A stretch of 32,481 nt of DNA from Chitinophagales bacterium. Lineage in GTDB: Bacteria > Bacteroidota > Bacteroidia > Chitinophagales > CAIOSU01. Positions 23,946 to 31,736 of the stretch are shown here, in pieces; position 1 is the first letter of the stretch, and each line of letters opens with the position of its first letter. The stretch covers positions 1 through 32,481 of the forward strand of contig JAGYJT010000033.1 in NCBI GenBank assembly GCA_018401955.1. Reading direction: 5' to 3'. The notes beneath the pieces were generated by a model. That model saw nothing but the letters and a program-made list of their open reading frames with translations. It was not told the DNA's origin and did no database searches. The position numbers were made by a program, and so were the translations under genes.

Positions 23946-24398
23946 ATGAACAACACCATTTCCCTTATCAAAGGTATTCACCCCGGCTTTGTATTGGAGC
24001 GTGAATTGAAGCAACGCAAGTTGCGCAAAGGTGCTTTTGCCCTATCCATCAATGAATATCCGCAAACACTAGGTGCCATCATCAAAGGTAAACGCCGCAT
24101 GAACGCTGCGCTTTCTCTCAAAATAGAAAAAGCATTAGATATTGAGGAAGGCTTTTTTATGGTGCTGCAAGCTTACCACGATATTGAGGTTGAAAAGAAC
24201 AAACAAGATACCGAAACACCCGATTTGACGAAGTTGAGGACCATCTTGTTTTGGGACACGGACATCAACACCATTAAATGGCAGAAATACCGAAAATCGG
24301 TAATCAAAAGGGTGTTTGAGCGTGGCAACGAAGAAGAGCAGGCAGAGATAATAAGGTTTTATGGGGAGGATGTGGTTAATGAAATATTAGCAAGTTAA
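23946..24398 (+). CDS. HigA-like antitoxin with DUF6922-type C-terminus (orphan)
   Basis: The 150-residue protein has an Xre-family helix-turn-helix at about 10-70, opening with IHPGFVLERELKQRKLRKGA, the form seen in HigA antitoxins. Residues 95-148 form a second domain (ILFWDTDINTIKWQKYRKSV, then RVFERGNEEEQAEIIRFYGE) that I recall as DUF6922, common in Bacteroidota. In that lineage such proteins often sit beside a toxin gene, in my recollection an AbiEii-type nucleotidyltransferase, but here no toxin follows. Instead the stop overlaps by four bases the stop of the convergent PIN gene. An upstream TACTTTAG (-7-like) lies just before the ATG. It may be a solitary regulator or half of a lost pair. 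Confidence 0.75.
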   Translation: MNNTISLIKGIHPGFVLERELKQRKLRKGAFALSINEYPQTLGAIIKGKRRMNAALSLKIEKALDIEEGFFMVLQAYHDIEVEKNKQDTETPDLTKLRTILFWDTDINTIKWQKYRKSVIKRVFERGNEEEQAEIIRFYGEDVVNEILAS

Positions 24399-24889
24399 AA
24401 ACGCTCTCCTAATTCGCGGAACATATCTATAGGCTTTAAAGTTCTTACCGAAAACGGCATGCAAGCATCAGGAATTTTAATTTTGTTTTTTGAGTTTGGG
24501 CTCCCAATTTCATAAGTTACAATCGATAATCCATTTATACATCCATATGCTACAAGCCAAGCATCTGCCTCATCGGCACTAGAAAATTCTTCTATTGCTT
24601 TGTTATTGTATTGATCTCCCTTAGAGACTGCCCAATTTATTATCTCGACATACTTAACTAAAGCTTCTGCAGAATCTCGAAAAAAATTACTTGGGAGATT
24701 AGCTAAACACCATTCCTTTAAAGCATCCTCATTCTTAAAAATCTCATCCTTAACTTTGTCAAGACTTACAATTGTACCATTTGAGGCAAGCTCTTTTACT
24801 TTCTCCCAAAAACCAATGGCCACATCGAGAGGGTATCTGTCACGGTGTGCTTGAATAAAAAAATTAGTATCAACAATATAAACCGCCAT
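24395..24889 (-). CDS. PIN-like ribonuclease toxin (DUF4411 type)
   Basis: The 164-residue protein opens MAVYIVDTNFFIQAHRDRYP, placing the first acidic residue of a PIN active site at Asp7. A second cluster appears at SSADEADAWLVAYG (about 103-116), and the end is PFSVRTLKPIDMFRELG, matching the DUF4411 family as I remember it. PIN toxins cleave RNA with bound metal. The ATG shares one base with the TGA of the upstream Xre-ImmA gene (TGATG at 24887-24891), so the pair is translationally coupled with the antitoxin-like gene first. This gene order matches known COG2856-PIN toxin-antitoxin modules. It is AT-rich and likely acquired horizontally. Confidence 0.85.
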   Translation of the reverse strand: MAVYIVDTNFFIQAHRDRYPLDVAIGFWEKVKELASNGTIVSLDKVKDEIFKNEDALKEWCLANLPSNFFRDSAEALVKYVEIINWAVSKGDQYNNKAIEEFSSADEADAWLVAYGCINGLSIVTYEIGSPNSKNKIKIPDACMPFSVRTLKPIDMFRELGERF

Positions 24890-26034
24890 CAGTCAAAAAA
24901 GTGCTCTTTAAAGAGTTTTTGGAATGTATCACCTTTTAAGCTTGTGAGCTTATAAGCATCTCTGTACAAAAGCTTATTTTCTTTAACAGCTTGGTTAACA
25001 TGATTTAAGAATGTTTTGCTTAATCGTTTTTTAGTAGTAGCGTAAAAGTTGCCCCCGCTAGCCTGCTGCTCTTTTACATAAGCAAGTTCAGATACGTAAG
25101 CATTATAAAACTTAAAAAAATTATCCTTATTAATTAAACCTAAGTCCAGTGCTCTTCTAGCCACTACTATAGCACTTACTTTAAATTCCTTAGATAATCT
25201 CTTGTAGTCCTTTGGCATGATTGGCCATAATGCTTTAAGCTGTTGTTCAGGCACTAAAAATTCTGCTGCTACTTTGTCGCAGAACAACTCTATTGGATCA
25301 TCAGCTGGAAGCAGTTGCTTAATATCAAACCCCGCACTTTCTCCTACCCAAATATGGGCAAGTTCATGAATAATGGTAAACATCTGCGCCGCCTTGCCAT
25401 CAGCCGCATTGATAAACATAAATGGGGCTATATCGTCAACCATTACAAATCCCCTCACTTCATTTACATCAAGTGGCCGATGTGTGTTGTTTTCAACCAC
25501 TCCATTAAACATTAATGTTATCCCAATCTCTTCAATTCTCTCGGATAAAAAGTCTAGAGTCGCTTTCCAGGTAGAGAACTCTCTAGCCCAATGTTCTTTG
25601 AGACCTAAAGTTTGTCTAATATCTGCAACAACTTTCTTGTAATCAGAATTTTTGTTGAAACTGCCCACAAAAGGTAATCTTGGACTCTGATTCTCAGCTA
25701 AATACTCTTTTAGCCAATCTTGTCTTTGCTGAATAATATTAATAGTATCATAAACATTTACACTTATACCCGTTGCATTTTTCTTGCCAGTTCTGAAGAA
25801 AGGGATTGGCAAAGTTTCAATAGGAGGTTCACTTAAAAAAAGATATCCAAAAGGAATATGTACTTTATCAGCAAAAGCAATCAATTGTTTTAAAGTCGGC
25901 TGTCTTTTCTGCTCAAGCCAGTCAAAAACCCTGAACTTAGGAAATGATAAAACAAATTCATCCAAATCATAACCAGCTCGAGCTATCGCCCAAGTAACAA
26001 TATTGTAATTAATATTTATATTGTTAGTCATCAA
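24889..26034 (-). CDS. Xre-ImmA/IrrE-family metallopeptidase, predicted antitoxin of the PIN gene
   Basis: The 381-residue protein joins an N-terminal DNA-binding helix-turn-helix (about 10-65; FDWLEQKRQPTLKQLIAFAD) to an ImmA/IrrE zinc peptidase. The metal site is HELAH (223-227) in FTIIHELAHIWVG, with a third ligand likely in KVAAEFLVP. Free-standing ImmA-type peptidases cleave repressors during mobile-element induction. As an Xre fusion in front of a small toxin gene it is predicted to act as antitoxin and autoregulator, possibly with proteolytic switching. It may start at the second ATG (26031). A TAATTTGG-like -7 lies just upstream (26039-26046, minus). It overlaps the PIN gene by one base. 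Confidence 0.88.
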   Translation of the reverse strand: MMTNNININYNIVTWAIARAGYDLDEFVLSFPKFRVFDWLEQKRQPTLKQLIAFADKVHIPFGYLFLSEPPIETLPIPFFRTGKKNATGISVNVYDTINIIQQRQDWLKEYLAENQSPRLPFVGSFNKNSDYKKVVADIRQTLGLKEHWAREFSTWKATLDFLSERIEEIGITLMFNGVVENNTHRPLDVNEVRGFVMVDDIAPFMFINAADGKAAQMFTIIHELAHIWVGESAGFDIKQLLPADDPIELFCDKVAAEFLVPEQQLKALWPIMPKDYKRLSKEFKVSAIVVARRALDLGLINKDNFFKFYNAYVSELAYVKEQQASGGNFYATTKKRLSKTFLNHVNQAVKENKLLYRDAYKLTSLKGDTFQKLFKEHFFD

Positions 26035-26144
26035 AACACCAAATTAGCAATTTTTTAAACGCTCGATGCATTTAAGTTACACAATTGTTAAACAAATATG
26101 CCTTTAGTTGAGTTTCGCGGCTGCGACAATTTACCGTTTTATAA

Positions 26145-26174
26145 AACAGGCCACAACTCCCGCTGCGGCCTGTT
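26145..26174 (-). terminator. Rho-independent terminator of the acyl-CoA dehydrogenase gene
   Basis: On the minus strand AACAGGCC pairs with GGCCTGTT around a GC-rich loop, followed by TTAT. It sits ~30 bases past the stop codon. Confidence 0.65.
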
Positions 26175-26201
26175 CAATTATATCCAGAAGTAGCTTAGGG
26201 C

Positions 26202-27371
26202 TTACTTCAATAACTCCCTGCTGATAACCACTTTTTGTATTTCGCTGGTGCCTTCGCCAATGGTGCAAAGCTTGCTATCGCGGTAGAATTTCTCAACCGG
26301 GTACTCTTTAATGTAGCCGTAGCCACCAAATATCTGTACCGCATCGGTGCTTACTTCTACACAAGTTTCGCTGGCATAGTATTTAGCCATTGCACCTTGA
26401 ATGGTCATTTTTTGCTTGCGGTTTTTCATATCGCCCGCTTGGTAAGTCAATAGCTCCGAAGCTTCGATTTTAGTTGCCATATCGGCCAACTTAAAGGCAA
26501 TGCCTTGGAAGTTGGAGATAGGCTGACCAAACTGCTCACGCTCTTTGCTATACTTCACCGATGCCTCAAAAGCACCCTTAGCAATACCGATAGATAAGGC
26601 GGCAATAGAAATACGGCCACCATCCAAAATTTTCATGGCTTGGATAAAACCGTCGCCCACTTTACCACAAACCTGGCTGTTGTGAATGCGGCAGTTGTCA
26701 AATATCACCTCGGCAGTTTCGCTGGCACGCATGCCTAGTTTATCTTCTTTTTTACCGGCCAAAAGGCCTTCAGTGCCGCGCTCAACAATAAACGCAGTCA
26801 TGCCATGGCTATCCAACAACTCGCCCGTGCGGGCAATTACCAATACTATATCGCCAGCAATACCGTGCGTAATAAAGCGCTTGGCACCGTTAAGCACCCA
26901 GTAGTCGCCATCTTGCTTGGCTGTAACTTTCATGCGCATAGCATCGCTACCGGTGTTAGGCTCCGTTAATGCCCAAGCACCAATGTGCTCGCCAGTGGCC
27001 AGTTTGGGTAGGTATTTTTGCTTCTGCTCTTCGTTGGCAAACTCCAGTATGTGGTTGGTGCACAATGAGTTGTGTGCCGCCATGCTTAGGCCAATTGAAC
27101 CACAAACCTTCGAAATTTCTACAATAGCGGTAATATACTCCATGTAGCCAAAGCCAGCACCACCATAGGTTTCGGGTACCAATACACCCAATAGACCCAG
27201 TTCGCCCATTTTGGTAAATACCTCCCGCGGAAACTCTTGGGTCTCGTCCCATTTCATAATGTTCGGGCGTATTTCGCGCTCGGCAAAATCACGGGCCATT
27301 TGCGCTACCATCTTTTGGTTTTCGCTCACCTCAAAATTCATGGTGGCATTGTTTTCAGCTACTAAAGACAT
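26202..27371 (-). CDS. Short/branched-chain-type acyl-CoA dehydrogenase
   Basis: The enzyme oxidises an acyl-CoA to the trans-2-enoyl-CoA using FAD and passes electrons to electron-transfer flavoprotein. The 389-residue protein has the N-terminal helical domain, then the beta domain with ALTEPNTGSD (FAD/substrate contact) and ITHGIAGD. The C-terminal domain follows with REQFGQPISNFQG, QIFGGYGYIKEYPVEKFYRD and the catalytic base Glu373 in TIGEGTSEIQK. The glutamate position is that of short-chain and branched short-chain dehydrogenases, not isovaleryl-type. The chain may begin at Met11 (MNFEVSENQKMV); the upstream ATG is kept because nothing excludes it. No partner beta-oxidation gene is adjacent. 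Confidence 0.95.
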   Translation of the reverse strand: MSLVAENNATMNFEVSENQKMVAQMARDFAEREIRPNIMKWDETQEFPREVFTKMGELGLLGVLVPETYGGAGFGYMEYITAIVEISKVCGSIGLSMAAHNSLCTNHILEFANEEQKQKYLPKLATGEHIGAWALTEPNTGSDAMRMKVTAKQDGDYWVLNGAKRFITHGIAGDIVLVIARTGELLDSHGMTAFIVERGTEGLLAGKKEDKLGMRASETAEVIFDNCRIHNSQVCGKVGDGFIQAMKILDGGRISIAALSIGIAKGAFEASVKYSKEREQFGQPISNFQGIAFKLADMATKIEASELLTYQAGDMKNRKQKMTIQGAMAKYYASETCVEVSTDAVQIFGGYGYIKEYPVEKFYRDSKLCTIGEGTSEIQKVVISRELLK

Positions 27372-27402
27372 TTTACTTGTGTTTACAGGTTCTTTAATTT
27401 TT

Positions 27403-27476
27403 GATTTACGAGGTACGAATTACGATTGTAAATCACTTACTTATTTCATTCATTCTTCAATCGTACCTCGTAAATC
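27403..27476. repeat. 16-bp perfect inverted repeat between the dehydrogenase and apt
   Basis: GATTTACGAGGTACGA (27403-27418) is the exact reverse complement of TCGTACCTCGTAAATC (27461-27476); 42 bases lie between. Further copies of the TCGTAC half-motif follow (27475-27490). It occurs downstream of apt and upstream of the dehydrogenase and resembles small Bacteroidota intergenic palindromes. Confidence 0.8.
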
Positions 27477-27500
27477 GTACTTCGTACTTTTTACTTGATA

Positions 27501-28031
27501 CTAATACGTAACTATACTCAGCACATTGGTGCTGTACTTTTCAATAACAGTAACACCTGAGAGAAAGCTAAGGTTTACCAAAAACGAAAACCCTGCTACC
27601 TCGCCACCTTCCATTTGCACCAGCTCGGCTGCAGCCGTTACCGTGCCACCGGTAGCCAGCAAATCGTCGTGCACTAAAATCTTCATGCCGGGCTTTATAA
27701 ACCCTTTGTGCAGCTCAACGGTGGCAGTGCCATACTCTAGGTCGTACTTGTATTTCACGCAATCGCCGGGCAGTTTGCCCTCTTTGCGGATGGGGATAAA
27801 CGGTACGTTCAATCTATCGGCCAACAGGGTACCAAAAAAGAAACCACGGCTCTCGATGGCCACTATGGCATCCACCTCAAAATCAATCTGCTCTTTAAAA
27901 CCCTGCACGATGTCTTTGCAAAGGTTCACATCCAACAGTATGGGCGTAATGTCCTTAAACTGGATACCCGGCTTCGGAAAGTCGGGCACATTACGGATGG
28001 CTTGCTTTACACGTTCTTCTAGTAAATACAT
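27501..28031 (-). CDS. apt: Adenine phosphoribosyltransferase
   Basis: Apt salvages adenine by joining it to PRPP to give AMP and pyrophosphate. The 176-residue protein has the family N-terminus (IRNVPDFPKPGIQFKDITP), the VAIESRGFFFG substrate loop (58-67) and the PRPP-binding motif VHDDLLATGGT (120-130). Length is standard. It is cytoplasmic. The gene is preceded by the ComEA-like gene on the same strand, 80 bases away, and has the inverted repeat 27403-27476 just past its stop. Confidence 0.96.
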   Translation of the reverse strand: MYLLEERVKQAIRNVPDFPKPGIQFKDITPILLDVNLCKDIVQGFKEQIDFEVDAIVAIESRGFFFGTLLADRLNVPFIPIRKEGKLPGDCVKYKYDLEYGTATVELHKGFIKPGMKILVHDDLLATGGTVTAAAELVQMEGGEVAGFSFLVNLSFLSGVTVIEKYSTNVLSIVTY

Positions 28032-28111
28032 AGGTATGCGGGCTTATAAGCCTCGCAAATATCCACAATTTGCGCTTGAAAACCAAGGGTGTTTGGTTAT
28101 TGGTGTATCGG

Positions 28112-28663
28112 TTATTGGTTGATTAGGTAGGGTATTATACGTTTGTCAAACCCCTTTGCGGGGATTCCATCTAACGAACTATATGGGCGATTGTTTATGA
28201 GAGCCTTAACCCAAATGGTATCTGCATAAGGGTGATTGTAAAGCAGGCTATCGCTGGCTTTGTTTATATCCAGTTTGGTTATTTTGAGGGTGTCGATACT
28301 AACGTAAGGCACCAAACCATTATGCTTGGCTTCGCCGATGCCGCGTATTTCCATTAGTTGTTGGGTGTTGTAAAAGCCGCCCAGTGAGTCGCGATAGGCC
28401 ACAATACGCTCCGCATACGATGGGCCAATGCCTGGCAGCTCTACCAATTGCTCTATAGTGGCCGTATTAAGTTCCACAAGGGTATCGGCCTCAAAGGCGG
28501 CAATTTCTTGCTGATAGGCGGCAAAGTTTGAGGTGGGGAGCACGGGTTGCCAATAAATGAGGTACAGCCTAATGCCAAGCATGTACACAATGGCCAGCAT
28601 TAACACTACAATGCCATTGCGCTCTGTTGGGCTAAGGTGCAAGCTATCTAACCACTGTTTCAC
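28112..28663 (-). CDS. ComEA-like helix-hairpin-helix membrane protein
   Basis: A GTG at 28661-28663 is taken as start (MKQWLDSLHLSPTERNG; 183 residues), because the longer TTG-initiated frame would begin inside a TATCTTTC -7-like box (28671-28678). After one transmembrane segment (about 14-34, IVVLMLAIVYMLGIRLYLIY) come helix-hairpin-helix units: NTATIEQLVELPGIGPSYAE with RIVAYRDSLGGF, and LMEIRGIGEAKHNGLVPYV. A degenerate third lies at LDINKASDS...KGFDKRI. HhH pairs bind double-stranded DNA non-specifically, as in the competence receptor ComEA. A role in DNA binding at the membrane is likely; competence itself is not shown. Confidence 0.82.
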   Translation of the reverse strand: MKQWLDSLHLSPTERNGIVVLMLAIVYMLGIRLYLIYWQPVLPTSNFAAYQQEIAAFEADTLVELNTATIEQLVELPGIGPSYAERIVAYRDSLGGFYNTQQLMEIRGIGEAKHNGLVPYVSIDTLKITKLDINKASDSLLYNHPYADTIWVKALINNRPYSSLDGIPAKGFDKRIIPYLINQ

Positions 28664-28742
28664 GGTGCCCGAAAGATACAAGAATGTTACATAAACATAT
28701 AATAGCTTTGATTAAGGGTCTATGTTTTGCAAATGATAAAAA

Positions 28743-28976
28743 TTAGTATTCGGGCTCTTCAACCGTTGGCTGCGGCATTACCGAGTCGGCCACGGTACTA
28801 TCCAAGGTAGTCCTATTAATTTCAGGGTTGGGGTCCTCCATGCCATTCATACCATGGGTGTTCATGGTCATGGTATCGTTTCCGGCACCATAGCCAGGGT
28901 CGTCGCTATCGCGGCCAAGGCCGTTGCAACTTGAAAGGATAAGTATAGCAGCAATTGCAGTTAGTAAGGTTTTCAT
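28743..28976 (-). CDS. Small lipoprotein of unknown function
   Basis: The longer open frame begins at 29018, but the ATG at 28974-28976 gives a proper lipoprotein signal (MKTLLTAIAAILILSSC, cysteine 17), so the product is 77 residues. The mature 60 residues are acidic and low-complexity, with a methionine-rich block NDTMTMNTHGMNGMEDP that might be able to bind metal, and end in PTVEEPEY. No domain is recognised. Such tiny lipoproteins are frequent in Bacteroidota. It is upstream of the ComEA-like gene on the same strand. Confidence 0.65.
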   Translation of the reverse strand: MKTLLTAIAAILILSSCNGLGRDSDDPGYGAGNDTMTMNTHGMNGMEDPNPEINRTTLDSTVADSVMPQPTVEEPEY

Positions 28977-29159
28977 GGTTGTTGTTTTTCCAATTAATTG
29001 CAAACAAAGTGCCAGCAACGCTTATGCCTTGTTTAACAATCAATAATATGATGATAACTAGGTTTGGGCTGAAAACGCTATTTTTAAGAAAGCCTTGAAG
29101 CCGCAGGTAGTGTGTAATAAAATCGCACCTATGTGCAAAATCATCACCCCTAAACATTT

Positions 29160-29708
29160 ATGCAACAGCCCCCACTATACCTTACTGCCCTGCTGCCACC
29201 ACCCGAGTTGGCGGCTAAAGAGCACGCCATAAAACAGACCATTGCCGAGCAATATGATACCCATGTGGCCATTACCAAACCTGCCCACATTACCCTAGTA
29301 CCGCCATACAGGGCCACCGAAGCACAGCTAACTAGTCTTGTAGACTTGCACCGTGCCGTAGCACAACAAATGGAGCCGTTTGAGTTGGTGCTGGATGGGT
29401 ATGGTTGTTTCGAGGGGAATAAAACAGTATTCATTAACGTGCCGCACAACGAGCAACTACAACACTTGTACAGCCTACTAAAAGCGGGGTTTATCGACCT
29501 CGGCCAAGCCAAAGAAAAGCACTTCCACGCTGGCCCATTGCGGCCCCACCTTACCGTTGCTTACCGCGACCTTACCCCCGAAAGCTTTGAAGCTATTTGG
29601 CAGGCATACGAGCATGAGCCGTTCTCGGCCACCTTCCCAGTAAACAGCTTTTGGATAATGCAATACGTGGATAGGGTTTGGGTGCCTTGGCGGGAGTTTG
29701 GATTCTGA
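29160..29708 (+). CDS. 2'-5' RNA ligase / 2H phosphoesterase family protein
   Basis: The 182-residue protein has the two H-x-T motifs that define 2H phosphoesterases: HITL (His43, Thr45) in KPAHITLVPPY and HLTV (His130, Thr132) in LRPHLTVAYRD. Residue spacing and length fit the ligT-like group, which opens or closes 2',3'-cyclic or 2'-5' phosphate bonds in RNA. The C-terminus FWIMQYVDRVWVPWREF is intact. No RNA-repair partner gene is adjacent. The last 60 bases of the gene reappear at 31636-31696. Substrate unknown; fold and active site confident. Confidence 0.88.
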   Translation: MQQPPLYLTALLPPPELAAKEHAIKQTIAEQYDTHVAITKPAHITLVPPYRATEAQLTSLVDLHRAVAQQMEPFELVLDGYGCFEGNKTVFINVPHNEQLQHLYSLLKAGFIDLGQAKEKHFHAGPLRPHLTVAYRDLTPESFEAIWQAYEHEPFSATFPVNSFWIMQYVDRVWVPWREFGF

Positions 29709-29712
29709 AATT

Positions 29713-30159
29713 CTAGCTATATTTTTCTAACAGTTCCCGTATTTCAGCGTTGCCGAAAGCATCAATTATTTCCTTAGATAAAAGCTTGGTATCAGCCCCG
29801 TTATCCAACACCCATTTCAACATCTCAGTATTTTTAGCGTTGAATGCAGTAATGATACAAGTATGGAGAATCATGCCATTGTTAACATTTATATCAACTC
29901 CTTTAGAAATTGCAAACTTTAAACCTTCCGACTCGACATGATACGCTGCATAGTATACACTTTGATAGTTATAGTTTGAAAAATCGGCACCTAAGGACAA
30001 TAAATATTCTGCAGTCTCAATATGTGAATAAGCAATTGCTCCTTCAAGCGCAACATCAATCTCCAATTGACTGTAACCAGAATTAAAAATTTCCCGCAAC
30101 TTAATCAGGTTCCCATGACAGGAAAGTTCTTCTATTATGTTCATTCTTGACTCTTGCAT
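29713..30159 (-). CDS. Ankyrin-repeat protein
   Basis: The open frame begins with TTG (30168), but ATG at 30159 (MQESRMNIIEELS) or at 30144 is more likely; the product is 140-148 residues. It has about four ankyrin-type repeats with the helix-turn-helix pattern (HIETAEYLLSLGADFSNYNY; NTEMLKWVLDNGADTKLLSK). The signature LLSLGAD / VLDNGAD hairpins are clear. Ankyrin solenoids bind proteins; small free-standing ones occur among immunity proteins, and an Imm11-type gene is 1.6 kb away, but a link is only a suggestion. It converges with the RNA-ligase gene, 4 bases apart, and is AT-rich. Confidence 0.8.
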   Translation of the reverse strand: MQESRMNIIEELSCHGNLIKLREIFNSGYSQLEIDVALEGAIAYSHIETAEYLLSLGADFSNYNYQSVYYAAYHVESEGLKFAISKGVDINVNNGMILHTCIITAFNAKNTEMLKWVLDNGADTKLLSKEIIDAFGNAEIRELLEKYS

Positions 30160-30270
30160 ACTATTCAACTTTCTTTACCTCATAGCGGCGTCTCAAGGCG
30201 CAAGGTACGTTTCATCTTCGCCAAAAAATAAGAAGGACTAGTAGGAGGGGGTATTTGACATGTTACAGCT

Positions 30271-30618
30271 TTATTCGCTTGGCGGGTTTTCCAACTCAAG
30301 CAATAGCAAAAGCTTGTTAAGCTCCCCATCTTCTAGGTTTGCCTTATCCCCTTTATCATAAATGCTCAATAGAAAAACACTGGCATTTACCACCTTTACG
30401 CAAGTAATTACCCTTGCTCCGCCAGACTTGCCCCTTCCCTTAGATTTAATGCTTAACCGTATTTTGTAACAATCTTTACCCAAACTTGTACCCTTCATCG
30501 GGTCTGTTTCCAGCTGTTCAGATAAGTTGATTACATCAAGTTTTAAGGAAGGATGACGTTTAGCAAGCTTTTTAAACTGCTTTTCGAAAAAACCAGTAGT
30601 ATATACCTCAAATTTCAT
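30271..30618 (-). CDS. RelE/ParE-family toxin
   Basis: The 115-residue basic protein has the RelE/ParE pattern: YTTGFFEKQFKKLAKRHPSL (early helices), a strand set CYKIRLSIKSKGRGKSGGAR and VITCVKVV, and a final VFLLSIYDKGDKANLEDGEL. The GRGKSGGARV block is typical of one Bacteroidota subgroup. Members cleave ribosome-bound mRNA or inhibit gyrase; which applies is not readable here. It follows its antitoxin with an 11-base overlap (30608-30618). The reading frame is intact, in contrast with the relative at 20447-20632. Confidence 0.85.
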   Translation of the reverse strand: MKFEVYTTGFFEKQFKKLAKRHPSLKLDVINLSEQLETDPMKGTSLGKDCYKIRLSIKSKGRGKSGGARVITCVKVVNASVFLLSIYDKGDKANLEDGELNKLLLLLELENPPSE

Positions 30619-30826
30619 TGAGAAAATCCTTCGCTTTGCGCAGTTTTATCTCACCAGCTTGGTGCTGCTTCACTTCGTTAAGGGCAGCCATAAACTCGGT
30701 AATGGACTTCGTTTTTGCAGAGCCCTTCAATTCCTTTACATCTTCTACAAAATCCAGTTGCTTCAGAAGCTCCAAAAATAGCTTCCGTTTTGAACGGTCT
30801 TTTAGGCTAACGATATACTGATCCAT
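30608..30826 (-). CDS. Antitoxin of the RelE/ParE-type pair
   Basis: The 72-residue helical, charged protein (MDQYIVSLKDRSKRKLFLEL, ending RKAKDFLNEI) is upstream of and overlaps the toxin gene. Its homology to the 70-residue antitoxin at 20245-20457 is visible over nearly the whole length. No clear HTH or ribbon-helix-helix is seen, so autoregulation may require the toxin complex. The pair has its own promoter (30831-30861). Confidence 0.82.
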   Translation of the reverse strand: MDQYIVSLKDRSKRKLFLELLKQLDFVEDVKELKGSAKTKSITEFMAALNEVKQHQAGEIKLRKAKDFLNEI

Positions 30827-30830
30827 AAAT

Positions 30831-30861
30831 TAAATTTACGACTTCTTCCTTATCAAAGCAA
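30831..30861 (-). promoter_or_regulatory. Promoter of the intact toxin-antitoxin pair
   Basis: On the minus strand TTG (30861-30859) is followed after 20 bases by TAAATTTA (30838-30831), a near match to TAnnTTTG at the correct spacing, four bases before the antitoxin ATG. The leader would be very short. Confidence 0.5.
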
Positions 30862-30883
30862 TCTTACTTTGCCTACATACACC

Positions 30884-31549
30884 TCAATGATACCCCAACC
30901 AAGGGTTGTATCGCCTTGGTTCGCCGTGAAACAAATCCACCGATTCAATAATAGGGCCTTCACTGCCGTCAGGGTATTGGTAACGGGCATCAAAAAACAT
31001 AATACCGTCCTTATACCGCACCTGGTCAAGTAAAATATAAAAATCAGAACCTTCTGGTTGATATTTCAAATCCACCATGTAGTCATCTATCAACTCAAAC
31101 CCTTCATATATTGGTATGACAAATAAATTTCCATATCGGGCACCTTGGCGCCATATAAAATATGACTCACCATGCTTAAACAGCGAAATTTCCCCACTGC
31201 TCATTAGGCCTAGGTTCCACATTTCCCCATCGGGGTTAATAATGTAAGGTATATGGTTTCCATACTCATTTACTTCAACCAAAAAGGTAAAACCATACGG
31301 CTTGAAATCGTACACCCTTACTTCTTTGCCATAGGTGATAAGTTCGTCTCCATTGAGCATAAGGTTGTCTCCTGCTTGAACTACCGAAAGGCTGAGCCCA
31401 CCATTGTAAATGTGCCACCAATCCATTGAAGCATATTGGCCCTGCTCGCACTCATCACAATGGAAGGGCACGACCATATCAAACGAGTCTACCTGGCCAT
31501 AAGAACGACCGAGTAACAATGCTAAAGTTATGGTAGCCAGTAGTTTCAA
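30884..31549 (-). CDS. Secreted protein of unknown function
   Basis: The 221-residue product starts with TTG at 31549; there is no in-frame ATG nearby, and the signal peptide (MKLLATITLALLLGRSYGQ) begins there. The mature protein is mostly strand with repeated aromatic and glycine positions (GGLSLSVVQAGDNLMLNGDE, YGFTFLVEVNEYGNHIPYI). A CDEC motif near residue 33 could bind metal or form a disulfide. No recognised domain. It is AT-richer than the core genes and lies between the toxin-antitoxin pair and the remnant of the RNA-ligase gene. Confidence 0.6.
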   Translation of the reverse strand: MKLLATITLALLLGRSYGQVDSFDMVVPFHCDECEQGQYASMDWWHIYNGGLSLSVVQAGDNLMLNGDELITYGKEVRVYDFKPYGFTFLVEVNEYGNHIPYIINPDGEMWNLGLMSSGEISLFKHGESYFIWRQGARYGNLFVIPIYEGFELIDDYMVDLKYQPEGSDFYILLDQVRYKDGIMFFDARYQYPDGSEGPIIESVDLFHGEPRRYNPWLGYH

Positions 31550-31635
31550 GTAAATGCGATGGTTTTAATGAAAACGCATGAAGCTAATGAATGTTGTAGG
31601 CCAAAATAGTAAACCAACTGTATTGCTTTATTGGA

Positions 31636-31696
31636 AAACAGCATTTGGATAATGAAATACGTGGATAGGGTGTGGGTACCTTGGCGGGAGTTTGGG
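31636..31696 (+). pseudogene. Decayed copy of the RNA-ligase gene 3' end
   Basis: These 61 bases align with 29642-29702 with about seven substitutions (shared blocks TTTGGATAAT, TACGTGGATAGGG, CCTTGGCGGGAGTTTGG). Translated, they give NSIWIMKYVDRVWVPWREFG, against NSFWIMQYVDRVWVPWREFG in the gene. Nothing of the rest of the gene is visible upstream. The fragment runs into GGCGGGATGACAAG, a dispersed-repeat style sequence. Confidence 0.85.
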
Positions 31697-31736
31697 TTGG
31701 CGGGATGACAAGTTTAGATGGTTTGGCATTAGAACA

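Noticed and set aside
28906..29157. Minus-strand 83-residue frame upstream of the small lipoprotein
   Set aside because: It overlaps the better-supported lipoprotein in another frame, lacks a recognisable domain and has no credible start.
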